From Thermodesulfobium narugense DSM 14796 (GTDB taxonomy: Bacteria; Thermodesulfobiota; Thermodesulfobiia; Thermodesulfobiales; Thermodesulfobiaceae): DNA of 64,000 nucleotides. Positions 18,518 through 26,109 of this stretch are shown here, one piece after another. Made by a program: the position numbers and the translations under genes. The stretch is from the NCBI RefSeq assembly GCF_000212395.1, contig NC_015499.1, positions 833,501 through 897,500 on the forward strand, read 5' to 3'. The notes under the pieces were generated by a model that made no database searches, had not been told where the DNA came from, and saw nothing but the letters and a program-made list of their open reading frames with translations. Within the stretch, counting starts at the first letter, position 1; each line of letters starts with the position of its first letter.

Positions 18518-18721
18518 CCAATTTATTTTTTTAACTCCTTTTTATTGAGATTTTGCGTTAAGCTTTTTTTGATAAAGAGGAATTAAAAAGAGATTTATCT
18601 ACTTCTCACACTCCTACAAATAAAAATTTGTTACCTTTTTGATAGATTATTCGTAATCCTAATTAAGGATTAGGTTCGATTTTCAATTAATCTAATTAAT
18701 TTAGCAAAGGGTGAGCTAAAA

Positions 18722-19636
18722 ATTAATACTAAATATAAACTTCCGAATTTTTTAATTGTAGGTGCACCAAAAGCAGGAACAACTAGCTTGTATCATTATC
18801 TCTCAAAGCACCCCCAGGTCTTTATGAGCAAGGTTAAGGAACCTAAGTTCTTTTCTTATATATCTGGGCACAGAAATTTTAATGGGCCAGGCGATTCTGA
18901 AGGGGAAAGGGATATTATAAAGACATTTGAGGAATACAAGAGGTTGTTTTTGAATTCTAATGGATCAAAAATTTTGGGTGAATGCAGTGTGGACAGTTTA
19001 TATTATTACGAATCTGTGATACCAAAAATTAAAGAACATTTAGGTAAAGAGGTTAAGATTTTTATTATCCTCAGAAATCCAATTGATAGAGCCTATTCTT
19101 CATATATTTATCATCTTAGAGATGGAAGAGAGAATTTGTCTTTTGAGAACGCACTAAATGAAGAGGAAAAAAGAATAAAAGATAATTGGGAATTTATGTG
19201 GCACTATAAGTCAGTTGGTTTGTATTTCAATCAAGTAAGTGCATATCTTGAAAATTTTAAGAACACAAAGGTTTGTTTATTTGAGGATCTTAAAATAAAT
19301 CCTCATTGTCTGATGAAAGAACTTTTTAATTTCTTAGACGTAGATTCAGAATTTGTTCCAGACGATCTCGAGACAAAATATAACGAATCAGGAATCCCAA
19401 GACACAGATCTCTGTACAACTTTTTAAATAAGCCAAATCCTTTTAAATCTGTAATCAAGAATTTTCTTCCGAAAAACTTTAGAATTAAGCTTAAGAATAA
19501 ATTTATGCACAAGCTTCTTGTTAAAGCCGAAAGGATGAACGCTGATACAAGAAAATATTTAATAGATTTTTACAAAGAAGACATAATAAGACTTCAAAAG
19601 TTGATAGATAGGGACTTGTCAAGATGGTTAACTTGA
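18722..19636 (+). CDS. Sulfotransferase family protein (ATT start likely)
   Basis: About 304 residues. The N-terminus contains the 5'-phosphosulfate loop VGAPKAGTTSLYHYL, and FIILRNPIDRAYSSY is the 3'-phosphate-binding motif, so this is a PAPS-dependent sulfotransferase like those that sulfate surface sugars or lipids. Start: the first standard codon (TTG at 18788) lies inside the PAPS loop and cannot be right. Upstream the only plausible in-frame start is ATT at 18722, seven bases after GGGTGA. Location at the end of the polysaccharide cluster suggests it decorates the glycan; that is inferred. Confidence 0.88.
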   Translation: MNTKYKLPNFLIVGAPKAGTTSLYHYLSKHPQVFMSKVKEPKFFSYISGHRNFNGPGDSEGERDIIKTFEEYKRLFLNSNGSKILGECSVDSLYYYESVIPKIKEHLGKEVKIFIILRNPIDRAYSSYIYHLRDGRENLSFENALNEEEKRIKDNWEFMWHYKSVGLYFNQVSAYLENFKNTKVCLFEDLKINPHCLMKELFNFLDVDSEFVPDDLETKYNESGIPRHRSLYNFLNKPNPFKSVIKNFLPKNFRIKLKNKFMHKLLVKAERMNADTRKYLIDFYKEDIIRLQKLIDRDLSRWLT

Positions 19637-19702
19637 AATTTGTTATCTAATTTTCTGACTTGTCCCTCGATTAATTGTGGGCTTTTTTGTTAACTAAGTT
19701 TA

Positions 19703-19777
19703 AAATAAGTCTTCTTTTAACACTAAATGTATTAAGATCATTTTTTATAGTCAAATAAGTCTTCTAACCAAATAAGT
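19703..19777 (+). repeat. Short direct repeats upstream of the permease gene
   Basis: AAATAAGTCTTCT occurs at 19703-19715 and again at 19753-19765 exactly, and a third shorter copy AAATAAGT lies at 19770-19777. They sit just upstream of the -10-like hexamer, as operator sites often do. Confidence 0.5.
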
Positions 19778-19784
19778 TTCATTC

Positions 19785-19790
19785 TATAAT
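19785..19790 (+). promoter_or_regulatory. -10 element, possible leaderless promoter
   Basis: TATAAT lies only nine bases before the ATG at 19800, and no SD is visible. Transcription starting about seven bases after the -10 would give an mRNA with almost no leader. Confidence 0.4.
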
Positions 19791-19799
19791 TAAAATAAT

Positions 19800-21005
19800 A
19801 TGCTATTAAGAATTCTTTTGTCCACAATAAAAATAAATTTAAGGCAAATTTTGAGAGTATTTATTATGAGTTCAGGCATTGCGCTGTGTATTTTGGTTAT
19901 TACTTTAGTTACTTCTATCAGCCTTGGTGCAAAAGAACAGGTAAACGACCTTCTTCAAAAATTCGGTCCAAAATCAATTGTAATTCTTGCAGGAGGAAAA
20001 AGACAACCGGGGCAGCCCTTTGAGAAATCTACTACGCTTACACTAAAGGATGTAGAAACAATAAGATCTCAGATCAATGGTATTGAGTCAATATCGCCAG
20101 CTTTCAATAGCACAATGAATGCCAAGTATAAAGATCAAAATATTGATACTACAGTTTCAGGTTCCAATGCATCCTGGCCCGACACTTGGGATTGGAACGT
20201 TATAGAGGGAAGGTTTTTCACTCACAATGAAGATTTTCATGTGAGAAGAGTAGCTGTATTAGGACAGACAGTTGTTAAAGATTTATTTTTGGGTGAAAAT
20301 CCTATAGGAAAGACTATTAGGATAGAAAACACGCCCTTTGTAGTTATTGGAGTATTAAGCCCGGAGGGCACATCTCCTCATGGCAATGACAGAGACAATA
20401 GAATAATCATTCCATTGAACACAATGTTAAAGAGGATGGTAAATGAAACCTATCTTTCTTCAATTAGGATAAAATTTGAAAAACAATCATATATAGCTTC
20501 TTCGGTTCCTGAAATTAGCAATATTTTAAGACGTAACCACAAAATTTTTAATGGACTTCCTGATGATTTTACTATTGTTACTCCTGATCAAATAATTAAA
20601 TTCTTAAATAATATTAACTTAACTATGAATATCTTTTTGGTTGCTGCAATTTTGATATCTTTGATTATAGGTTCTGTTGTCGTATCGAACATTATGCAGG
20701 CATCTATATCTGAGAGAGAAAAGGAAATTGCTCTTAGAAGGGCGTTTGGAGCTACTAGATTTCAAATTACAATACAGGTTTTTCTTGAAATATTTGTAAT
20801 AAGTTTAGTTGGTGCCTTTTTTGGCACAATATTTGGAACTATTTGTTCAGTTGTTTTGCATAAATTTACTGGTATACCTACTTCTATAAGCTTATTGCTT
20901 TTTTTGATTGCCTTTTGTTTTGCTACTTTGATTGCACTGGTCTCGGGTATTAGACCAGCCTTGAAGGCTAGCTCATTTGACCCTGCAATTATCTTGCAGA
21001 GATAA
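19800..21005 (+). CDS. MacB/FtsX-type ABC transporter permease without adjacent ATPase
   Basis: 401 residues. One N-terminal membrane helix, a large extracytoplasmic MacB-PCD domain (residues ~50-240, with GRFFTHNEDFHVRRVAVLG and the ENPIGKTIRI segment), then three C-terminal helices of the FtsX fold with REKEIALRRAFGAT. In this family the permease works with a LolD/MacB-type ATPase and often a membrane fusion protein for export of lipids, peptides or macrolides. Neither partner is next to it, so it is an orphan here. No SD precedes the ATG. Confidence 0.85.
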   Translation: MLLRILLSTIKINLRQILRVFIMSSGIALCILVITLVTSISLGAKEQVNDLLQKFGPKSIVILAGGKRQPGQPFEKSTTLTLKDVETIRSQINGIESISPAFNSTMNAKYKDQNIDTTVSGSNASWPDTWDWNVIEGRFFTHNEDFHVRRVAVLGQTVVKDLFLGENPIGKTIRIENTPFVVIGVLSPEGTSPHGNDRDNRIIIPLNTMLKRMVNETYLSSIRIKFEKQSYIASSVPEISNILRRNHKIFNGLPDDFTIVTPDQIIKFLNNINLTMNIFLVAAILISLIIGSVVVSNIMQASISEREKEIALRRAFGATRFQITIQVFLEIFVISLVGAFFGTIFGTICSVVLHKFTGIPTSISLLLFLIAFCFATLIALVSGIRPALKASSFDPAIILQR

Positions 21006-21073
21006 ATTTATGCTTTATCACATATTTGACAATACTCTTAAAAAGTTGTAAAACTCAATTAGAGGTGAGATTG

Positions 21074-22477
21074 ATGATACCAAAAAACGTTTTAAGTGAA
21101 TTGGAACATATAGTCGGAAAAGAAAATGTTCTTACTGATTATGCTGATATTTTTGTATATTCTTATGATGCAACTCAACTACATAAAGTACCAGATGTAG
21201 TAGTAATTGTATCTAATTCGAATCAGGTTTCAAGAGTTATAAAAATAGCAAGGGAAAACAACATTAATATATATCCAAGGGGTTCAGGCACAAGTATTAG
21301 TGGAGGCCCAATACCTGCTGAGGGTGGAATAGTACTTGAATTAGGCAGAATGAATAAAATTCTAGATATAGATACAGAGAATATGATAGCTATTGTTGAG
21401 CCAGGAGTAGTAGCTGCAGTCTTAGATGCTGAGGTAGCAAAAAAAGGTTTGTTCTATCCTCCAGATCCAGGTAGCCTTTCTGTGGCTACAATTGGCGGTT
21501 GTGTGGCAGAGGGAGCAGGAGGCTTAAGAGGATTAAAATATGGAACTACAAAAAATTATGTAATAGGTTTGGAGGTTGTTCTACCTAGCTCAGAGATAAT
21601 CCAGACAGGCGGTCTCTCGCTTAGAGGCTCTCCTGGGTTTGACCTGACTCATCTTTTTGTATGTTCAGAGGGCACGCTCGGAATTATCACAAAGATAATG
21701 CTAAAACTAATTTATCCTCCAAAAAAGATAAAGACTATGCTTGTGATGTTCGATGAGATTGAATCAGCTGGTCTTGCAGTGGCCAGAATTGTTGAAAACA
21801 AGGTTATACCGTCTACTTTGGAATTGTTAGATAAGGTATCTATAAACGCAATTGAAGACTTTAACAGGGTTGGTTTGCCAAGAGATATTGAAGCGCTCTT
21901 ATTGATTGAAGTTGACGGTGAGCCAGAAGATGTTGAAAAATCAGCCAAAATTGTTGAAGATGTATGTTCTACTACTGGTGCTAGGTCTATAGAGGTTGCA
22001 AAAGATGAGAACGAAAGAAAGAGACTAACGCAGGCAAGAAGATCCTTGTTCCCTGTTTTGGCAAGACTTAAGCCCACTGCGATTACTGAGGACGCTACAG
22101 TCCCTAGAAGTAAAGTTCCTCTTATGGTGAAAAGAATTCATGAAATTAAAGAGAAATATAACCTTCTTGTAGGCAGTTGCGGTCATGTTGGAGATGGTAA
22201 TATGCACCCAATTTTCCTTACGGACAAGAGAGATAAAGCAGAAATGGAAAAGGTAGAAAAAGCAGTTAGCGAAATTTTTGATTACTGCATAGAACTTGGT
22301 GGGACTCTTACAGGAGAACATGGAATAGGTGTTGTGAAGGCAAAGTTTATGGAAAGGGAATTTAAAAAGGAGGGAATAAAATTTTTTTCTGATATTAAGA
22401 GAGCAATTGACCCACAAAATATAATGAATCCAAACAAGATAATTATGACTAAAGAAATAAAAGTTGATTACGTGTGA
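21074..22477 (+). CDS. FAD-linked oxidase, GlcD-type (glycolate/D-lactate dehydrogenase)
   Basis: 467 residues. The FAD-binding PCMH domain has YPRGSGTSISGGPIP and GGCVAEGAGGLRGLKYG; the C-terminal FAD-oxidase domain has GSCGHVGDGNMHP and GTLTGEHGIGVVKAKFM. This is the GlcD family oxidising glycolate, D-lactate or other 2-hydroxyacids. The Fe-S partner GlcF is not adjacent, so the electron acceptor is unknown. Start: ATG at 21074 follows GAGGTGA at proper spacing; the frame is open 16 codons further upstream, to 21026, without SD. Confidence 0.88.
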   Translation: MIPKNVLSELEHIVGKENVLTDYADIFVYSYDATQLHKVPDVVVIVSNSNQVSRVIKIARENNINIYPRGSGTSISGGPIPAEGGIVLELGRMNKILDIDTENMIAIVEPGVVAAVLDAEVAKKGLFYPPDPGSLSVATIGGCVAEGAGGLRGLKYGTTKNYVIGLEVVLPSSEIIQTGGLSLRGSPGFDLTHLFVCSEGTLGIITKIMLKLIYPPKKIKTMLVMFDEIESAGLAVARIVENKVIPSTLELLDKVSINAIEDFNRVGLPRDIEALLLIEVDGEPEDVEKSAKIVEDVCSTTGARSIEVAKDENERKRLTQARRSLFPVLARLKPTAITEDATVPRSKVPLMVKRIHEIKEKYNLLVGSCGHVGDGNMHPIFLTDKRDKAEMEKVEKAVSEIFDYCIELGGTLTGEHGIGVVKAKFMEREFKKEGIKFFSDIKRAIDPQNIMNPNKIIMTKEIKVDYV

Positions 22478-22569
22478 AAAGATTGACGCAAAAAAGGAAA
22501 AGCCATCTGATAAAATAGATTGCTAAAGTTCTAGTTGAAGATTTTTATAATTTTATATATTTCCTGTTT

Positions 22570-22755
22570 TCACCTCTCCTTGTCGTGCAGATATCTGTGA
22601 AGAAGATAATATATATCTGTAAGGAAGCTTGCTGTTATATGCGCTTTGATTTTTCCCTCTGCAGCCATAATAAATATTTTTTGTGCATCTTCAGCGAAAG
22701 GAGAGCGGGAAAGCATAACGTCCAATATGACGTTGGTATCAATTAATACGTTCAT
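22570..22755 (-). pseudogene. Truncated PIN-domain toxin (VapC-like)
   Basis: 61 residues where the family has about 130. The N-terminus VLIDTNVILDVMLSRSPF with the first catalytic Asp and the TDIYYLLHRYL region with the second acidic residue match PIN-domain ribonuclease toxins. The frame ends at TGA after HDKER and only a dozen further codons (KQEIYKIIKIF) could be read before another stop, so the C-terminal half with the remaining active-site acids is gone. It is downstream of the matching antitoxin. Confidence 0.8.
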
Positions 22756-22966
22756 GACGGCTCAAACGCTCCACTCTTGTCTACTCCAAAGAGGCGTCAG
22801 CAGGCATTATACCAAACAATGATTTTGCTACTTTAACTTTATCATGTTTTGTATTTGTAAGTTTGGCAATGGCTTTACCGTTTTTTGTAATGTATATATC
22901 CTCTTTGGAGGCAAGTTCCAAATACTTGCCAATATTGTTCTTAAGTTCGGTTGCCGTTATTCGCAT
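22739..22966 (-). pseudogene. Phd/YefM-type antitoxin broken by a nonsense codon
   Basis: MRITATELKNNIGKYLELAS and YITKNGKAIAKLTN identify a Phd/YefM antitoxin, the DNA-binding partner of a PIN toxin. The frame stops at TAG (22781-22783) after ADASLE. Read through that codon, it continues TRVERLSRHERIN to a TGA at 22739, exactly the conserved C-terminus of the family, and would overlap the toxin ATG by 17 bases as intact pairs do. A single base change thus truncated it to 61 residues. Confidence 0.75.
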
Positions 22967-23160
22967 AGCGATACATCCCTGTACAAAAATATTTTTTCAA
23001 CCATCCATTATTATTGGATAAAAATAGCATTAAATTGTCTAAGATTATTGGACAATTTTATTTTTTACAAGCGCAAAATATATTTGTTAAAAATATCAGT
23101 GAAATGTATACTAATGCACCATTTATTTAAGAATATAAGTTAGGCAATGTTGCAAAAAAT

Positions 23161-24192
23161 TTATGATCTATTAACGTTTTGTCTTGATATCATCCAGTTT
23201 GGGTAGATTTCCTTAACTGCACTTACTTCTGAGAGCATATCAATTTCATTTTTAGTAAGTTTTAGATCCGCTGATTTTATGTTATCTTCTAACTGATTCA
23301 TTTTATTTGCACCTATAATAACCGATGTTACTCCTCTTTGGTGCAAGAGCCACGCAAGAGCTACTTGTGCAGGGGATACGCTTCTTTCTTTGGCGATTCC
23401 AAGTAAAACATCTATAGTGTCATAAGCTTTTTCTTCATTGATCGGCGGGAAGTTAAATGTGCTACGTCTTGCTCCCTGTGGTTTTGGATTGTCCCTGGTA
23501 TATTTTCCTGACAAAAATCCTCCTGATAGAGGTGACCAGGTCATAAGTGCAAGACTCTCTTCTATACAAAGTGGCAAGAGCTCATGTTCAAGGTCTCTAC
23601 CCAGAAGCGAATAGTACGCTTGCAGGCTGACAAATGAAGAAAGATTCTTTAATTGTGAAATTGCCAGCGCCTTCATAATGTGTCTTGAAGCTAAATTAGA
23701 GCAGCCAATATAGATTACCTTGCCTTGTTTTACTAAGATATCCAATGCTTCAAGCGTTTCCAATAGTGAGGTAATTAGATCTACACCGTGAATCTGATAT
23801 AAGTCAATATAATCAGTTCCCAGCCTTTTTAAACTATTGTTGCATGCCTCTATTATGTGCTTTTTTGATAGACCTACATTGTTTAAGTCGCCTGTTCCAT
23901 GTAATGCTTCCTTGCTCATAGCGCCCTTAACTTTGGTTGCGATTATTACCTTTTCTCTATTTACCGAGAGGTTTTTCAAGGACTTGCCAAGGATAATTTC
24001 AGATTCACCATACGAATACACATCAGCAGTATCTATAAAATTTATTCCCGCTTCAAGAGCTTTTGCAACCATCTGGTCTGCTAAATTTTGATCTACTGCG
24101 CCGATATTATAGAAGTTTGATCCAAAAGTCATTGTTCCAAGACATAGGGATGAAACTTTTAGTCCTGTTTTCCCAAAAATTCTGTATTCCAT
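23161..24192 (-). CDS. Aldo/keto reductase
   Basis: 343 residues. MEYRIFGKTGLKVSSLCLGTM opens the TIM barrel. The catalytic tetrad is visible: Asp54 and Tyr59 (DTADVYSYGE), Lys87 (IATKVKG) and His135 (YQIHGVD). The C-terminal LLHQRGVTSVIIGANK binds NADPH. It resembles bacterial AKRs acting on small aldehydes and sugars. The start is ATG at 24192, seven bases after GGAGG; an ATG eight codons upstream lies before the SD. It has no obvious operon partner, being divergent from the formamidase gene. Confidence 0.9.
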   Translation of the reverse strand: MEYRIFGKTGLKVSSLCLGTMTFGSNFYNIGAVDQNLADQMVAKALEAGINFIDTADVYSYGESEIILGKSLKNLSVNREKVIIATKVKGAMSKEALHGTGDLNNVGLSKKHIIEACNNSLKRLGTDYIDLYQIHGVDLITSLLETLEALDILVKQGKVIYIGCSNLASRHIMKALAISQLKNLSSFVSLQAYYSLLGRDLEHELLPLCIEESLALMTWSPLSGGFLSGKYTRDNPKPQGARRSTFNFPPINEEKAYDTIDVLLGIAKERSVSPAQVALAWLLHQRGVTSVIIGANKMNQLEDNIKSADLKLTKNEIDMLSEVSAVKEIYPNWMISRQNVNRS

Positions 24193-24426
24193 AAGTAATC
24201 CTCCAATTTGAAACATATTTTTTATTAAGTTTATTTTATCACTAAACTATAAATTGTTATTATAAAAATACTTGATTAATTTAATATGATATTGTTTATA
24301 TGTAGGACTTAATCAAAAACTCCAAATAATGTAAAAACTAATAATAGTCTTAGAATTATCCTTAATGACAAAAAAATTGTTATACTTAAAAAATAACAAA
24401 TAAAAATTTATTCAGGAGGAGTAAAA

Positions 24427-25719
24427 ATGGCAAGTCAAATTGTTTTTGTAAATGAATTTACAAATGGCATATTAGATCCTAAAGATTCGATGTTGGGTCC
24501 TGTACAAAATGGCGGATATATAATTGCAAATACTGCTCCTGGTTGCTGGGGTCCTATGATTACTCCTGCTATTCGCGGTGGTCATGAAGTTACAAAGCCA
24601 GTTTACGTAGAGGGAGCAAAGGTTGGTGATAGTATCATAATAAGGATTCATTCAATTAAAGTTACATCGATTATTACTTCTTCAGGTAACGAGAGAGTTA
24701 TTGATGGAAGATTCTTGGGTGATCCATTTGTAGCAGGAAGGTGTCCAAAATGCGGTACTTTGTATCCTGAAACTATTATTGATGGAATAGGAAAAGATGC
24801 TATTAAGTGTAAAATCTGTAATGAAAGCGTAGCGCCATTTGAATTTACAAATGGATACACAATAGTGTTTGATGAAAATTATAAAATGGGAATTACATTA
24901 AACAAATCAATGGCTGAAAACGTAGCAAAGAATGCAAAAAAGTATATGAAAATACCAGATAATTCTATTCAGAATCCAATAGCAATTTTTGCTCAAGCTG
25001 ACATTGTAGGATTAACCGCACGCCTTAGACCCTTTATGGGACAGCTTGGAACGCTTCCCGGCATTGTAATGCCCGATTCTCATAATGCTGGAGATTTTGG
25101 GCAGTTTTTGATAGATGCTCCTCATGAATATGCTATAAGGAAAGAACAATTGTCTTTAAGAACTGATGGACATATGGATGTAAATAAAGTAAGAGAAGGC
25201 GCAATTGTTATAGCTCCAGTAAAGGTTGATGGTGCAGGAGTTTATTTGGGCGATATGCACGCTATGCAGGGTGATGGTGAGATAGCTGGCCATACTACTG
25301 ATGTAGCAGGAATAGTTATTGTGCAGGTTGAAGTATTGAAAAATTTAGAGCTTGAGGGTCCTATTATCTTGCCAAATGCTGAAGATTTGCCATATCTAGC
25401 AAGGCCTTTTTCATGCGAAGAAAAGGAGATTGCGAAAAAATTAGCTGATATTTGGGAAGTAACTGAAGTCGAAGAGTCTTTGCCAGTTTCGTTTGTTGGA
25501 AGCGGAGCCAACATTAATGATGCTACAAATAATGCTTTGCAAAGAGCTTCCAAACTTTTAGGTATCTCTATACCAGAAGTAAAAAATAGAGCAACAATAA
25601 CAGGTGCTATTGAAATAGGTAGACTTCCAGGAACAGTTACAGCAACTTTCTTAGTACCTGTTAATTTGCTAAAAAAGGTGAATTTATACGATATTGTAGC
25701 GAAAAAATATAAAATTTAA
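24427..25719 (+). CDS. Acetamidase/formamidase family protein
   Basis: 430 residues. GCWGPMITPAIRGGHEVTKP near the N-terminus, a Cys-rich insert with CPKCG and CKIC which may bind zinc, PGIVMPDSHNAGDFG, and GDMHAMQGDGEIAGHTTDVA place it in the FmdA/AmdA family, which hydrolyses formamide or short amides to the acid and ammonia. The two CxxC pairs (residues ~102-138) are not usual in well-studied formamidases. It has an excellent SD, GGAGGAG. It stands alone, so its role (nitrogen scavenging or acid resistance through ammonia) is open. Confidence 0.87.
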   Translation: MASQIVFVNEFTNGILDPKDSMLGPVQNGGYIIANTAPGCWGPMITPAIRGGHEVTKPVYVEGAKVGDSIIIRIHSIKVTSIITSSGNERVIDGRFLGDPFVAGRCPKCGTLYPETIIDGIGKDAIKCKICNESVAPFEFTNGYTIVFDENYKMGITLNKSMAENVAKNAKKYMKIPDNSIQNPIAIFAQADIVGLTARLRPFMGQLGTLPGIVMPDSHNAGDFGQFLIDAPHEYAIRKEQLSLRTDGHMDVNKVREGAIVIAPVKVDGAGVYLGDMHAMQGDGEIAGHTTDVAGIVIVQVEVLKNLELEGPIILPNAEDLPYLARPFSCEEKEIAKKLADIWEVTEVEESLPVSFVGSGANINDATNNALQRASKLLGISIPEVKNRATITGAIEIGRLPGTVTATFLVPVNLLKKVNLYDIVAKKYKI

Positions 25720-26028
25720 GAGCCTTTTTTATTTAGTACGAGAAGTTTTATTACTAAAACTATTTCAGTGAATCTTTAAAAAAATGAAAAACAATAATTA
25801 GTGGAAAACATCTAAAAATATTGCTAAAACTGCATAAAGAGTTGTTATTTGTAGGTGCTTAATTATTGTTTTTATTCTATGTTGAAAGATAAAATTAGTA
25901 AAACTTTTTTAGAATATTAAAGTAAAAAATGAAATTTATATAAAATTGCAGAATATTAGTTTAATCTTAGAGCATTTAAAGCTGTTTTGAATACTCTCAA
26001 GGGTCAACAACAATTTCGTTTAAATACA
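25720..26028. other. Intergenic region without gene
   Basis: About 300 bases of AT-rich DNA downstream of the formamidase gene. I see no ORF with a ribosome binding site and no strong hairpin. The repeat array at 26029 follows. Confidence 0.4.
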
Positions 26029-26067
26029 TTTACACTTTATTAACTTTACGTTTACGCTTTATTAACA
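26029..26067 (+). promoter_or_regulatory. Four hexamers phased at 11 bp, Pho-box-like
   Basis: TTTACA (26029), TTAACT (26040), TTTACG (26051) and TTAACA (26062) lie exactly 11 bp apart, each separated by 5 bp. This is the architecture of PhoP sites in Bacillus (TTAACA-like repeats at 11-bp spacing). The downstream gene encodes an exported phosphoesterase, which fits phosphate control. Confidence 0.55.
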
Positions 26068-26109
26068 ATTTCTATTTATCATATAGTTAAAAAATAAAGG
26101 GAGGTTGGG

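Noticed and set aside
18654-18680. tRNA-like GGTTCGA next to an inverted repeat
   Set aside because: No cloverleaf can be drawn: acceptor and anticodon stems are missing. Only a 7-bp hairpin TAATCCT/AGGATTA remains.
23032-23066. 8-bp inverted repeat AAATTGTC/GACAATTT followed by TATTTTTT, looking like a terminator
   Set aside because: No plus-strand gene lies upstream that it could end. It may be an operator of the decayed toxin-antitoxin genes or chance in AT-rich DNA.
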